Origin: Caballeronia sp. LZ062
GTDB taxonomy: Bacteria > Pseudomonadota > Gammaproteobacteria > Burkholderiales > Burkholderiaceae
DNA: 64,000 bases
Reading direction: 5' to 3'
NCBI RefSeq assembly: GCF_031450785.1
Contig: NZ_JARTWB010000001.1
Location: 434,001-498,000, forward strand
The notes under the pieces were generated by a model. It saw nothing but the letters and a program-made list of their open reading frames with translations, searched no databases and was not told the DNA's origin. A program made the translations under genes and the position numbers. This document shows positions 1 to 8,252 of this stretch, one piece after another. Position 1 is the first letter of the stretch. Each line of letters starts with the position of its first letter.

Positions 1-39
1 TTTGATGCGCATTACTTAGTCATCCGTATCAATACAAGG

Positions 40-819
40 TCAATCGCCGTACACATCGAAGTCGAAATACTTGCGCGCGATTCGCCGATAGGTGCCATCC
101 GCGCGCATGTCCGTCACGGCTTTGTCGACCTTGGCCTTCAGAATGGTGTCGTCGAGACGCAAGCCCATGCCCACGCCGTGATCGCCCATGGAGAGCGGCG
201 CACCGACAAATGCGAACCCCGCACCGCGCGGCGTCTTCAGGAAGCCGTTTTCCGCTTCGACTGACCCGAGCAATGCGGCGTCGATGCGGCCTGCGACGAG
301 ATCGTTGAACACGCCTTCCTGGCTTTGATACGCCACCACTTCGACACCGCCCGGCTGCCAGTTCTTGAGCGCATAGGTTTCGAACTGGCTGCCGCTCTGC
401 ACGCCGACGCGCTTGCCGCGCAAGCCGTCCGCGCTCGCGCTCAACGGTGCGCCGCTTCGCGCGATCAGGCGCGAGCGAAACTGAAAGAGCTTCGTGGAGA
501 ACGCGATCTGCTTCATGCGCTTGTCGGTGATCGCCATCGACGACATGATGCCGTCGATCTTGCGCGCCTGCAGTGCGGGAATCATCCCGGAGAATTCGAG
601 TTCGACCCATTCGCAACGCATCGCGATGCGTCGGCAGATTTCGTCGCCCAGATCGACGTCGAAGCCCGCGACGTGACCGTCGGGCGTCTTGACGTCCATC
701 GGCGGATAGCCCGGATCGATACCGAGGCGCAAGAGATTGGCGTCGCGCGCTGCGACGGGCGACGAAGCGAGCATGCTCGCGAGCAACACGGCGAGTAACG
801 ATGAAGTGGCTTTGAGCAT
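40..819 (-). CDS. Amino-acid ABC transporter periplasmic binding protein
   Basis: Encodes about 259 residues of a family 3 solute-binding protein (SBP_bac_3 fold) that captures a polar amino acid in the periplasm and delivers it to an ABC permease. An N-terminal signal peptide ends near SPVAARDA. The core shows the family pattern: LRLGIDPGYPPMD at the mature N terminus, GFDVDLGDEICRR, the SGMIPALQARKIDGI segment and GKRVGVQSGSQFE in the second lobe. I start at the ATG that gives the signal peptide, although no good Shine-Dalgarno precedes it; the frame stays open far upstream but that sequence does not look like protein. No permease or ATPase gene is visible, so partners may lie beyond the left edge. 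It is divergent from a LysR regulator that probably controls it. The ligand cannot be named from sequence. Confidence 0.85.
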   Translation of the reverse strand: MLKATSSLLAVLLASMLASSPVAARDANLLRLGIDPGYPPMDVKTPDGHVAGFDVDLGDEICRRIAMRCEWVELEFSGMIPALQARKIDGIMSSMAITDKRMKQIAFSTKLFQFRSRLIARSGAPLSASADGLRGKRVGVQSGSQFETYALKNWQPGGVEVVAYQSQEGVFNDLVAGRIDAALLGSVEAENGFLKTPRGAGFAFVGAPLSMGDHGVGMGLRLDDTILKAKVDKAVTDMRADGTYRRIARKYFDFDVYGD

Positions 820-903
820 GAACGCGAAGTCGGCGAGGAAAGGAAACGAACCCACCGATGGTACGTGCGCAAAACGCCCGCAAATAGAGGCCTTTTGCTT
901 ATC

Positions 904-1866
904 ATGATCACTTTTTGCGATCAGCCGGAACACATCGTGGAATTGACTCTGACGCAGTTGCGCGTGTTCCTCGCGGTCTCCGAGGCCGGCAGTCTGCGCG
1001 CCGCCGCGCGCAAGCTCGCCATCGCGCAAAGCGGCATCACGCAGCAATTGCGCAAGCTCGAAGCCTATGCAGGCGGGCCACTTCTGGAGCGCGACGTGCG
1101 CGGCGTGCGCCTGACGCCCGTCGGCGAACGCCTGCGCGTGCGCGCCGAGCTCATCCTCGGCGAATGCGAGAAGACAGAAGAAGAAATGCGTCAGTTGCGC
1201 GGCGAATTGACGGGCAGCGTTGCCCTCGGGCTCGCGGCCGAAGCGACGCTGCGCCTTTTCCCCGCGCTGCTCGGCAGCTTTCGCGAGCGGTGTCCGCGCA
1301 TCGACGTGCATCTGACGAGCGCGACGTCGCGCGTGCTGACATCATGGGTGCGCGGGGGCCGGCTCGACTTCGCGCTGGCGTTGGTCGCACCGGACGCCGA
1401 CGTGCACGACATGGAGATCACGCGCTTGTTCGATTCGGAAGTCGCCGTGATGGCGCGGCGCGGACATGCGTTGTCGGGCGCGCGCTCGCTCGCCGATCTG
1501 CGCGATGCGCAGTGGGTCAGCACGCGACACAAGCAGCAGCGCGGCAACAAGTTGCTCGCACTCTTCGACGACGCGGGCCTGCCTGCGCCAAACATCGCCG
1601 CGACGACCGAGGCCGTCTTCGACACGATGCACTGCATCGCCGCGAGCGACTATCTTGCCCTCGAACCATCGAGCCTCGCACAGCATCCGTTCTTTCGCGA
1701 GCACGTCGTGACCGTACCGATCGCCGAACGCGCCGCACCGACGCCGCTGTGCATGGTGCGCCGCGTGGGCGTGCCGTTGACGCCCGCCGCGCAAGAACTG
1801 GCGACCATGGCCGTCTCTTTCGCGCGGATGCTGCCCGCGCGAACGCTGCCTCAACGCGATGCGTGA
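904..1866 (+). CDS. LysR-family transcriptional regulator
   Basis: About 320 residues with an N-terminal winged helix-turn-helix (LTLTQLRVFLAVSEAGSLRAAARKL, then AQSGITQQLRKLE) followed by a LysR substrate-binding domain, the usual length for the family. It acts as a DNA-binding activator or repressor that senses a small ligand. Two starts are possible: ATG at 904 and GTG at 937. The GTG gives the canonical LysR N terminus just before the helix; neither has a strong ribosome-binding site. It lies head to head with the amino-acid binding protein gene about 85 bp away, the standard arrangement for a LysR regulator and its target. Its 3' end overlaps the convergent small gene by 16 bp. Confidence 0.88.
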   Translation: MITFCDQPEHIVELTLTQLRVFLAVSEAGSLRAAARKLAIAQSGITQQLRKLEAYAGGPLLERDVRGVRLTPVGERLRVRAELILGECEKTEEEMRQLRGELTGSVALGLAAEATLRLFPALLGSFRERCPRIDVHLTSATSRVLTSWVRGGRLDFALALVAPDADVHDMEITRLFDSEVAVMARRGHALSGARSLADLRDAQWVSTRHKQQRGNKLLALFDDAGLPAPNIAATTEAVFDTMHCIAASDYLALEPSSLAQHPFFREHVVTVPIAERAAPTPLCMVRRVGVPLTPAAQELATMAVSFARMLPARTLPQRDA

Positions 1867-2354
1867 CGCGAAGCGGAACCGGACTTCTTCCCCGCAGCCT
1901 GAGCGCGCCGCGTGGCCCAGCCTTTCTTCGCGGCAGCAGAACGGTCGGCGGCGGAACGGCGGCTTGCACTGGCGTGTGCCTGCTTCGACAACGACTTGTG
2001 CGACGCGGCCTTCGTGCCTTCGCGTTTCAGCACGCGCGTGGACGTGGCGGACCGCTTCGCCTTCGACTCGGTACTCGGGCTCTTCGTCTTGCGATGCGCA
2101 GCCTTGGTATCCTGCGCGGCTTTCTTGCGCGTGCCTTCGGACGCTTCGCCCTTCTTGGGCGCCTTGAGCTTGACGCCCGCGCGGCGCGCCTCCGACAAGC
2201 CGATTGCGATGGCCTGCTTGGCCGACTTCGCGCCGTGCTTGCCCTCTCGCACGTGATCGATTTGCTCCTTCACGAACGCGCCCGCCTGCGTGCTCGCGGA
2301 CTTCCCTGCGCGCTTGGCCTTCTCGGCGCGCTCGAGGGTTTTCTTCTCGGGCAT
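1851..2354 (-). CDS. Lys/Ala/Ser-rich small basic protein (DUF6496-like)
   Basis: About 167 residues, strongly basic and built mostly of Lys, Ala, Ser, Arg and Thr. The N-terminal part (KEQIDHVREGKHGAKSAKQAIAIGLSEARRAG) resembles the short domain annotated as DUF6496 in Burkholderiales; the rest is low-complexity and histone-H1-like, ending in GWATRRAQAAGKKSG. This composition suggests nucleic-acid binding, but no function is established. A clear ribosome-binding site (AAGGAGC) sits 8 bases before the chosen ATG. It lies downstream of the Tad operon on the same strand, 86 bp after tadG, but has its own translation signal and no obvious link to pili. Confidence 0.7.
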   Translation of the reverse strand: MPEKKTLERAEKAKRAGKSASTQAGAFVKEQIDHVREGKHGAKSAKQAIAIGLSEARRAGVKLKAPKKGEASEGTRKKAAQDTKAAHRKTKSPSTESKAKRSATSTRVLKREGTKAASHKSLSKQAHASASRRSAADRSAAAKKGWATRRAQAAGKKSGSASRHASR

Positions 2355-2424
2355 GTTGGTGCTCCTTTCGTAGTTGGACCTACCCGGAACGAGCGAGCAA
2401 CGGCTGTACCCGCTGCGTCCGGAT

Positions 2425-2440
2425 ACGCCTTGGAAGGCGT
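2425..2440 (-). terminator. Short hairpin directly after the tadG stop codon
   Basis: ACGCCTT, two bases, AAGGCGT: a perfect 7-bp inverted repeat that begins at the base after the tadG TAA. There is no U-run after it on the minus strand, so it may be a processing or 3'-end stabilising hairpin, not an intrinsic terminator of the Tad operon. Confidence 0.35.
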
Positions 2441-4225
2441 TTATTGGGTAAGTCGAAGGATGCCGAGACCGGTGGCGATTTCCTGGAAGATCGAGTCGAG
2501 GTCCGCGTTCGATGGCGCGTGATAATAGTTGCCCGGCGACGCGCACGACTGCATCGTCTTCACCGCCGCGCTGCTGGTCGCGCCCGTGCCGAACGTGATC
2601 CCGTAGATGATGATGCCTTGCGCCTTCATCGCGCTGCATACGCCTAACTGGAACGCGTTGATGTCCGTGACCGAGCTCATCTTTCCGTCCGTGAGCGCCG
2701 TTCCGTTCGAACGCGTGACCGTCGGCGCCTGAAGCGTGCCGTTCGCCACGCCCGACAAGCCGTTGAACGCGGTTAGAGGCATGAGTCCGTCGGTGCTGCC
2801 AGGATCGTTCTCGCCGTCAGTCAGCAGGATCGCCACGCGCAGAAGGCCTTCGTTCGTCTCGGGACGCGGGAGCGAACTGTCCGTCGAGATCCAGCCGTTG
2901 CCTTTCGAGACATCGTTGGACCAATCCGACGACAGCATCCGCCAGCCCCACAGCAAGCCGGTCGGAATAATGGTGGAGCCGTTCGCCTTCATCGCGTTGA
3001 TCGAATTCGTGAGCGAGGTCTGATCCTTCGTCAGGAATATGGCCGGCTGAATGCCGCACGGGCCATTGCTCGCACCCGAGGCGTTCGTGTTGCCGTTCTG
3101 ATAGATCGTCGTGGTGCCGCCCGTCGTGTTCGGCTGGAACCACTGGCTCCAGATGCCGGTGGCCGATCCACTGCCGCACTGCGTCGAAGTGCCGTTGGTC
3201 TGGCGCGTCAGCGGCACGCCCATCACTGTCTTGGTCGATACGGCGCTGCTGCAATCGCTCTGGCTATACGTCGTGATCTTGAAACCGGTCGGCGGCACGT
3301 TGTAGTAGAACGGAGTAAATCCCGGCGTATCGCTTGGGGCATAGGCTTTCGGATAGAGATTGCCGCTCGCGTCCCGCGGTTCGACGGCGCAGCCCTGCCA
3401 ACCCGACTGCGTGATGTTCGGATTCGGCGCCATCGACATGTTCGTCGGGTTGTAAGTGAACTTGGGCGTCATCCAGTTCGAACTGCCCGAAAGCGCGCCC
3501 GTCAGGTTGACGACCGTCGTGAACGGCACCAGGCCAATGTAGGAATCTCCGTTGGGCTGATTGAAGATGCTCGTCACGAGATGCTGCGACGCGGCTTTCA
3601 GGCCCTGGATCTTGCTGCCTTGCGATGCGTCGGTGCTCGCGGCGTCGGCCATCGAACCGGTGTTGTCCAGCACCATCACGAGTTCGAGCGTGGTTTTGGG
3701 CGAGTAGATCGCCGTGTTGTTCGCCGAGATGTTCATCGTGTCCTGCGGACCCGCGCCGGACGCGTTCGTGCCTGAAACCAGCGCGCCGAAGATATTCGAC
3801 GCCAGCAAGGGCAGCGTGCCCGACGCGGACAGCTTAACCGTGAAACCGGCGCTCGCGTCGCCGGAAATGTTCGCCGTGAAGCCCGTGTCCGGCATCACGA
3901 GACCTTCATAGCCGGTCGGCATGTTGGCGTCGTAATAGGCGCGCGCGTCCTTCTGCCATTGCGCGACGTTCTGCATGTTCGGCTGAGCGTAATGGCGGAT
4001 GTTCGCCGCGGCCGAGAGCGTGGCGACGTCGAGCGCCATCTGCATGTGCGCCTGCATCATTTCATACTGGATCATGCCGAGCGACAGGCACATCGCGCCG
4101 GCCATCACGCTGGAGCACATCGCAAAGAAGACGCCGATCGCGCCACGGTCGCCGTTAAAGAGCGCAGCGGCGCGCGCACGCAGCGCGTCGGCCCGAATGG
4201 CGCGGAACATCGTGCTGGTCATCAT
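2441..4225 (-). CDS. tadG: TadG-like pilus assembly protein with von Willebrand A domain
   Basis: 594 residues. The N terminus is a TadE/TadG-type membrane anchor (GDRGAIGVFFAMCSSVMAGAMCLSLG, residues about 26-50), so the rest is expected to lie in the periplasm. From residue 180 a von Willebrand A domain begins with ELVMVLDNTGSM, giving a DxTxS metal-ion-dependent adhesion site at D187, T189 and S191; a later LLTDGENDPGS fits the domain's acidic loop. Proteins of this type are thought to help anchor or mature the Tad pilus and may act as adhesins. The middle is Asn/Ser/Gly/Thr rich. It is the last gene of the operon, and its ATG overlaps the stop of the TadE-like gene upstream. Two adjacent ATGs (4225 and 4222) are possible starts. 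Confidence 0.85.
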   Translation of the reverse strand: MMTSTMFRAIRADALRARAAALFNGDRGAIGVFFAMCSSVMAGAMCLSLGMIQYEMMQAHMQMALDVATLSAAANIRHYAQPNMQNVAQWQKDARAYYDANMPTGYEGLVMPDTGFTANISGDASAGFTVKLSASGTLPLLASNIFGALVSGTNASGAGPQDTMNISANNTAIYSPKTTLELVMVLDNTGSMADAASTDASQGSKIQGLKAASQHLVTSIFNQPNGDSYIGLVPFTTVVNLTGALSGSSNWMTPKFTYNPTNMSMAPNPNITQSGWQGCAVEPRDASGNLYPKAYAPSDTPGFTPFYYNVPPTGFKITTYSQSDCSSAVSTKTVMGVPLTRQTNGTSTQCGSGSATGIWSQWFQPNTTGGTTTIYQNGNTNASGASNGPCGIQPAIFLTKDQTSLTNSINAMKANGSTIIPTGLLWGWRMLSSDWSNDVSKGNGWISTDSSLPRPETNEGLLRVAILLTDGENDPGSTDGLMPLTAFNGLSGVANGTLQAPTVTRSNGTALTDGKMSSVTDINAFQLGVCSAMKAQGIIIYGITFGTGATSSAAVKTMQSCASPGNYYHAPSNADLDSIFQEIATGLGILRLTQ

Positions 4226-4914
4226 GATGCCGCCAGAGTCAAAGGCTGCGGCAAGCGCGGACGAACGTATACGCGCCGCGAGATGATCTGCGTGCCGGGC
4301 GCATCGGACCAGAAGTTGGCCGTCATCGTGAACGGGTTATACGACAGATAAACCTCGACCACGACCGCAGAATCCCCGTTACGAAACGGCCAGCCGGACG
4401 GCAGCGCGTTGGTCTGCGTGACCGCCGGATTCTGCGAGACCATCGTGCTGCCCGACCACGGCGCTTTTGCCTGCCACAATAGTTTCGGCGTGCCGGCCAC
4501 CATCGTCGGCGCGGAGACTGGCGCGCAACCGCTGCTGTCGTCGCAGATGGAGCTGACCACCACCATGCCTTTGCCTTGCAGATCGTAGGGCTGCGCAAGC
4601 AGAGTGGCGGCGTTGAAGATCGAGCCCAGATTGTTGGAGTTCGAGGTGCTCGGATTGTTGATGACGGTCTGCATCTGACCGATGGAATCCGCCAGCGTGA
4701 AAGCCGTATGCTCGACCACGCTCACGGCGCGAATGTACATGTAGACCTCGGCGAAACCGAGCATCATCATGATCATCATGGGCGCGACGATGACGAATTC
4801 GATCGATGCCGCGCCGCGCTGGGACCGAAACACGCGGCTGAAGAACCGGCCCATCGCGCGGTGAGGCGCCCGCTGCGGCCGATTCCGCGAAGAAAATCTC
4901 GACGCGCTTTTCAT
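4222..4914 (-). CDS. TadE-family pseudopilin-like protein (second copy)
   Basis: 230 residues with the TadE signature near residue 35: QRGAASIEFVIVAPMMIMM, a prepilin-like Gly followed by a hydrophobic helix with Glu at its start. TadE and TadF are minor pseudopilins processed by the prepilin peptidase and needed for Flp pilus biogenesis. The C-terminal part would be periplasmic. Its first codons overlap the stop of the preceding gene and its own stop overlaps the tadG start, so translation is coupled. It could equally be named tadF; the two TadE-like genes cannot be told apart by sequence alone. Confidence 0.8.
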   Translation of the reverse strand: MKSASRFSSRNRPQRAPHRAMGRFFSRVFRSQRGAASIEFVIVAPMMIMMMLGFAEVYMYIRAVSVVEHTAFTLADSIGQMQTVINNPSTSNSNNLGSIFNAATLLAQPYDLQGKGMVVVSSICDDSSGCAPVSAPTMVAGTPKLLWQAKAPWSGSTMVSQNPAVTQTNALPSGWPFRNGDSAVVVEVYLSYNPFTMTANFWSDAPGTQIISRRVYVRPRLPQPLTLAAS

Positions 4915-5432
4915 TTTTCGTTCTGCACGAGGTAATTGCGTGAATACGTGAACGTGCCGGTCTGCCCGAGCAGTTTGGGAATGCCGGTGAAGCTGTTCAT
5001 CGTCAAGCTGATGTTGTAGGACACGACATCGCCGTAACCGCCCATGCTCGCCTGCGAACTGCTCGTCCCCACATTGTTGTAAGTACCGTAGTTCAGCGTG
5101 GTGAACGTCACGGTGCCGCCCATGTTGGTCCAGGGCTTGAGCACGCCCAGGATCTGCGCCTGCGCCTGCTGCGCGCGCGTGTTGCCGTTGGTCGGCGCGC
5201 TCGTCGTCAGGCCGACGCGCGATGCCTGCTGCGCGGCGATCTGCACGGTAGCGTCCACGATCATGTCGAGCGCCAGTTCGATCGTGCCCAGCACGATGAA
5301 GATGGCGAACATCATCAGGAACGCCATTTCGATGGCGGCGACACCGCTCTCGTCACGCAGCAACCGCGCTCCGAAACGAGCGGCGGCCATGTCGCCGCGC
5401 TCGCGCGATGGCTCCACGCGCGGCGTGGTCAT
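4911..5432 (-). CDS. tadE: TadE-family pseudopilin-like protein (first copy)
   Basis: 173 residues. The segment LRDESGVAAIEMAFLMMFAIF gives the TadE pattern of a processing Gly followed by an Ala-rich helix with Glu at the fifth position, then a single membrane helix to about residue 60 and a small periplasmic domain. It is expected to act as a minor pseudopilin of the Tad machine after cleavage by CpaA. The start ATG overlaps the tadD stop as ATGA, and the 3' end overlaps the next TadE-like gene by 4 bp. Confidence 0.82.
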   Translation of the reverse strand: MTTPRVEPSRERGDMAAARFGARLLRDESGVAAIEMAFLMMFAIFIVLGTIELALDMIVDATVQIAAQQASRVGLTTSAPTNGNTRAQQAQAQILGVLKPWTNMGGTVTFTTLNYGTYNNVGTSSSQASMGGYGDVVSYNISLTMNSFTGIPKLLGQTGTFTYSRNYLVQNEK

Positions 5433-6334
5433 CGCAGGCTCGCGGACTGCACGGTCGCGTCCTGCACGACGCCGACGGTCGCGGCGGATGCGGCCTGCCC
5501 CGCCTGCGGCTGCGCCAGACGCCCGCGCTGGATCTCGTAGTAGCGAAGGTTGTCTTGCACCGACGCCTTCGGCAGATCGCGCGAGAGGATTTCAGACGCC
5601 GCTTCGGTATTGCCGAGCAGGCCATACGCGAGGGCGAGATCCTGGCGAGCCTGCGACGGCGCCTGCGGATAGCGCGTCACGTCGAGCAGCACGTTCGCGC
5701 CCGCGCGCGGATCGCCGCCGAGGATCAGCGACATGCCAAGATTCACGGAAAGCATCGGGTCGCCGGGATTGGCTTTCAACGCTTCCCGCAGAACGGCTTG
5801 TGCGCCCGCGTGGTCGCCCTTCAGGTCGAGCGCGGCGCCCAGTCCGGCGGACGCGAGCGCATCGCCCGCTTTCATGGCGAGCACGCGTCGGTAAGTGGCG
5901 ATCGCGTCGTCGAAGCGGCGCTGATGGATCGCCACGCGCGCCGAGCCGATCAGCGGCATACCCGCGGTCGGATCGATGGCGCTCGCCTTGTCGTAGTACA
6001 CGCCCGCGCGCGTGTAATCGCCCACGGCGTAGAGCGTGTTGCCCAGCCCGGTCAGGCCGGGCACCGAACGCGGATCGGCCTTCACGATGCGGTCGTAGAG
6101 CGTCGTTGCGAGTTCGACGTTGCCCGAATCGATGGCCGTGTCGGCGATGCGCAGTTCGCTCATCGCGCTGGGCGACGTGTTCTGCGTGACGGGCCGCGCC
6201 TCCGCCGTCTGATGTACCTTGGAAGTCGTCGTGCAGGCCGACAGTGCGCCAGCCAGCGCGATCGCGCATACCGTGATTACCGCGCGGCTGAGTTCGTGGG
6301 CGCGCGCCACGGAGAGAGTCTGAACTGCTTTCAT
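5429..6334 (-). CDS. tadD: TadD-like TPR lipoprotein
   Basis: About 301 residues. The N terminus is a lipoprotein signal with lipobox LSAC (Cys34). Behind it are tandem tetratricopeptide repeats, seen in RIADTAIDSGNVELATTLYDRIV, LGNTLYAVGDYTRAGVYYDKA and ARVAIHQRRFDDAIATYRRVL. TadD-type lipoproteins work like pilotins or scaffolds at the outer membrane and help secretin assembly. I chose the ATG at 6334 because it forms an ATGA overlap with the tadC stop and gives the lipobox; the open frame upstream runs inside tadC and is not protein-like. It lies between tadC and the TadE genes, as in other Tad loci. Confidence 0.87.
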   Translation of the reverse strand: MKAVQTLSVARAHELSRAVITVCAIALAGALSACTTTSKVHQTAEARPVTQNTSPSAMSELRIADTAIDSGNVELATTLYDRIVKADPRSVPGLTGLGNTLYAVGDYTRAGVYYDKASAIDPTAGMPLIGSARVAIHQRRFDDAIATYRRVLAMKAGDALASAGLGAALDLKGDHAGAQAVLREALKANPGDPMLSVNLGMSLILGGDPRAGANVLLDVTRYPQAPSQARQDLALAYGLLGNTEAASEILSRDLPKASVQDNLRYYEIQRGRLAQPQAGQAASAATVGVVQDATVQSASLR

Positions 6335-7290
6335 TGCTTGGCTAACGCGTCCATGAGCTGAATGATTGACGGCCCGGCTGAAATCACCATGACCGCGGGA
6401 AGGATGAAGATCATCATCGGCACAACCATCTTCGGGGCGAGCTTGGCCGCTTTCTCTTCGAGCGAAACCATATGTGCGAGGCGCTCGGTGCGCGAGAGCG
6501 TGCGCAACGCCTGCGTGATCGGCGTGCCGTACTTCATCGACTGATTGAGCGTGGAGATGAGCGCGCGCACCGACGGCAGATCGATCCGTTCGCCCAGCGC
6601 TTGCAACGCGCGCATGTTGTCGCCGGAGAGCTTCAGCTCGTCCGCCGTCAGCGAGAGTTCGTCGGAGAGCGGCGGGCAGATCGCCTTCATTTCGTCGGCC
6701 ACGCGGCGGATGCTCACGCCCAGGCTGTTGCCCGCGTTCGTGCAGATGACGAGCAGATCGAGTGCATCCGGCAGGCAACTTTCGATCGCCGTGCGGCGGC
6801 GCATCGACAGAAACGCCAGAATGTATTCCGGCACGATCATGCCTGCGACGAACACACCGAGCATCAGGATGCCGCGCACGGCGGGATAGCCGCCGATGAC
6901 CGGGATGTTCGAGCCGAGCATGACCATGGCCGTCGCGCAGATCAAACCGGTGACGAACTTCGTGGCGAGCAGCACCGAAACCGCCACCTTGCTGCGATAG
7001 CCGCCGCGAATCATCTCCTTCTGAAGCTTCATGCGGTACTTCGCGTCGAACAGCGGAAGACGGTCGCCGATGCGCGCGAACAGCGCCATCGCGCGGCTGC
7101 GGATGCTGGTGTCGAGCACTTCCTCGACGTCGGTCCCACTGACCGGCTGCGTGATCGCCACGTTACGCACGCGCTCCGCGATACGGCCGCGCAGCCCGCC
7201 GTATCGCTTCGCATACCAGATCGCGATGCCCGCGACGAGCGCGAGCAACATCGACAGGTTGACGATGGCATCGAAGTTTTCCTGGCTCAT
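6331..7290 (-). CDS. tadC: Tad pilus inner-membrane platform protein TadC
   Basis: About 319 residues with a T2SSF-type domain (type II secretion F family) in the second half, including LPDALDLLVICTNAGNSL, and several hydrophobic helices. With TadB it forms the inner-membrane platform on which the TadA ATPase works to build the Flp pilus. The start at 7290 overlaps the tadB stop (ATGA); the 3' end overlaps tadD by 4 bp. Length and order match other Tad operons. Confidence 0.93.
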   Translation of the reverse strand: MSQENFDAIVNLSMLLALVAGIAIWYAKRYGGLRGRIAERVRNVAITQPVSGTDVEEVLDTSIRSRAMALFARIGDRLPLFDAKYRMKLQKEMIRGGYRSKVAVSVLLATKFVTGLICATAMVMLGSNIPVIGGYPAVRGILMLGVFVAGMIVPEYILAFLSMRRRTAIESCLPDALDLLVICTNAGNSLGVSIRRVADEMKAICPPLSDELSLTADELKLSGDNMRALQALGERIDLPSVRALISTLNQSMKYGTPITQALRTLSRTERLAHMVSLEEKAAKLAPKMVVPMMIFILPAVMVISAGPSIIQLMDALAKQ

Positions 7291-8252
7291 CGCGACGTAT
7301 CCAGCTTGGACATCTTGTTGACGATCGAAATGCCGATCACGAGCGAAACCGCCGCGAACGTCAGGCATTTCTGGCCTGCGTGCGTGTTGAACAGCACCAT
7401 CAGGTATTCCTTGTTCAACAGATAAGTGCTAACGAGAATGATGACCGGAATGGCCGCGAGGATCTTCGTGGTGATGCGCGCCTCGCCGGTGAGCGCTTTC
7501 GTCTTCTGACGGATTTCGCGGCGCGTGCGCACGATGCCCGACAGGTTTTCGAGCGTCTCGCCGAGTTGACCGCCGGTTTCGCGCTGCAAGAGCAAACACA
7601 CGCAGAAAAAGGAAAAGTCCGCAATGCCGATGCGTTCGACCGCGACCGAAAGCACTTCCTCGAGATCGAGGCCGACTTGCAGCGAATCGCCCATGATCTT
7701 GAACTCGCTGCGCAGCGGTTCATTCACTTCGCTCGACGCCGAATGGATCACATGCGTCACCGGCACGCCCGCACGCACCGCGCGCACGATCAGATCGATG
7801 AGGTCCGGGAAGCCATCGAGGAAACGCTGGCGGAACCGGTTGACCAGAAAATTGTAGGTGCGCACGATCAGAAACGCCGGCAGTCCGACGATCAACAGCG
7901 GCGGCACGAACGGCGGCAGCGGCGCATATTCGGAGAACAACAAGGCGACGATCTCTCCGAGCACGGCGACGGCCACCACGATGCGAATCCCGTTCGCGCC
8001 CGCGACCGTGCGCAGGCGTGCGATCTTCGGACTAAGCCAGCGCATCAGTGCGTTCTGCTCGCGCTCGACCTTGAAGAGGTCGGTGTCCAGCTGGAGCGTC
8101 TTGCGTCCTTCGATGAAGAACGCCTCGGCCATGCGCGCCTTGATGCGGGCATCGGGCCGCTGTTTGCGCATGTCCTGCACGACCAGTGCCATGACGCCGA
8201 GCAGCAGGGTGACGATAAACGCACAAGCGGTGAAGAGGTCGGCGGTGCTCAT
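7287..8252 (-). CDS. tadB: Tad pilus inner-membrane platform protein TadB
   Basis: 321 residues: an N-terminal membrane helix (LFTACAFIVTLLLGVMALVV), a cytoplasmic stretch, then a T2SSF domain with the recognisable FPDLIDLIVRAVRAGVPV and LLQRETGGQLGETLENLS segments and flanking helices. It pairs with TadC as the membrane platform of the Flp pilus machine. Its start overlaps the tadA stop and its stop overlaps the tadC start, so TadB and TadC are probably made in matched amounts. Confidence 0.93.
   Translation of the reverse strand: MSTADLFTACAFIVTLLLGVMALVVQDMRKQRPDARIKARMAEAFFIEGRKTLQLDTDLFKVEREQNALMRWLSPKIARLRTVAGANGIRIVVAVAVLGEIVALLFSEYAPLPPFVPPLLIVGLPAFLIVRTYNFLVNRFRQRFLDGFPDLIDLIVRAVRAGVPVTHVIHSASSEVNEPLRSEFKIMGDSLQVGLDLEEVLSVAVERIGIADFSFFCVCLLLQRETGGQLGETLENLSGIVRTRREIRQKTKALTGEARITTKILAAIPVIILVSTYLLNKEYLMVLFNTHAGQKCLTFAAVSLVIGISIVNKMSKLDTSR

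Noticed and set aside
845..940. LysR binding site between the first two genes
   Set aside because: GCAAAA-N18-TTTTGC and ATCATGAT are present, but neither fits the usual T-N11-A form well enough to call.
915..2522. 535-codon open frame overlapping the LysR gene
   Set aside because: Arg-rich and without domains; the LysR helix-turn-helix is in another frame.
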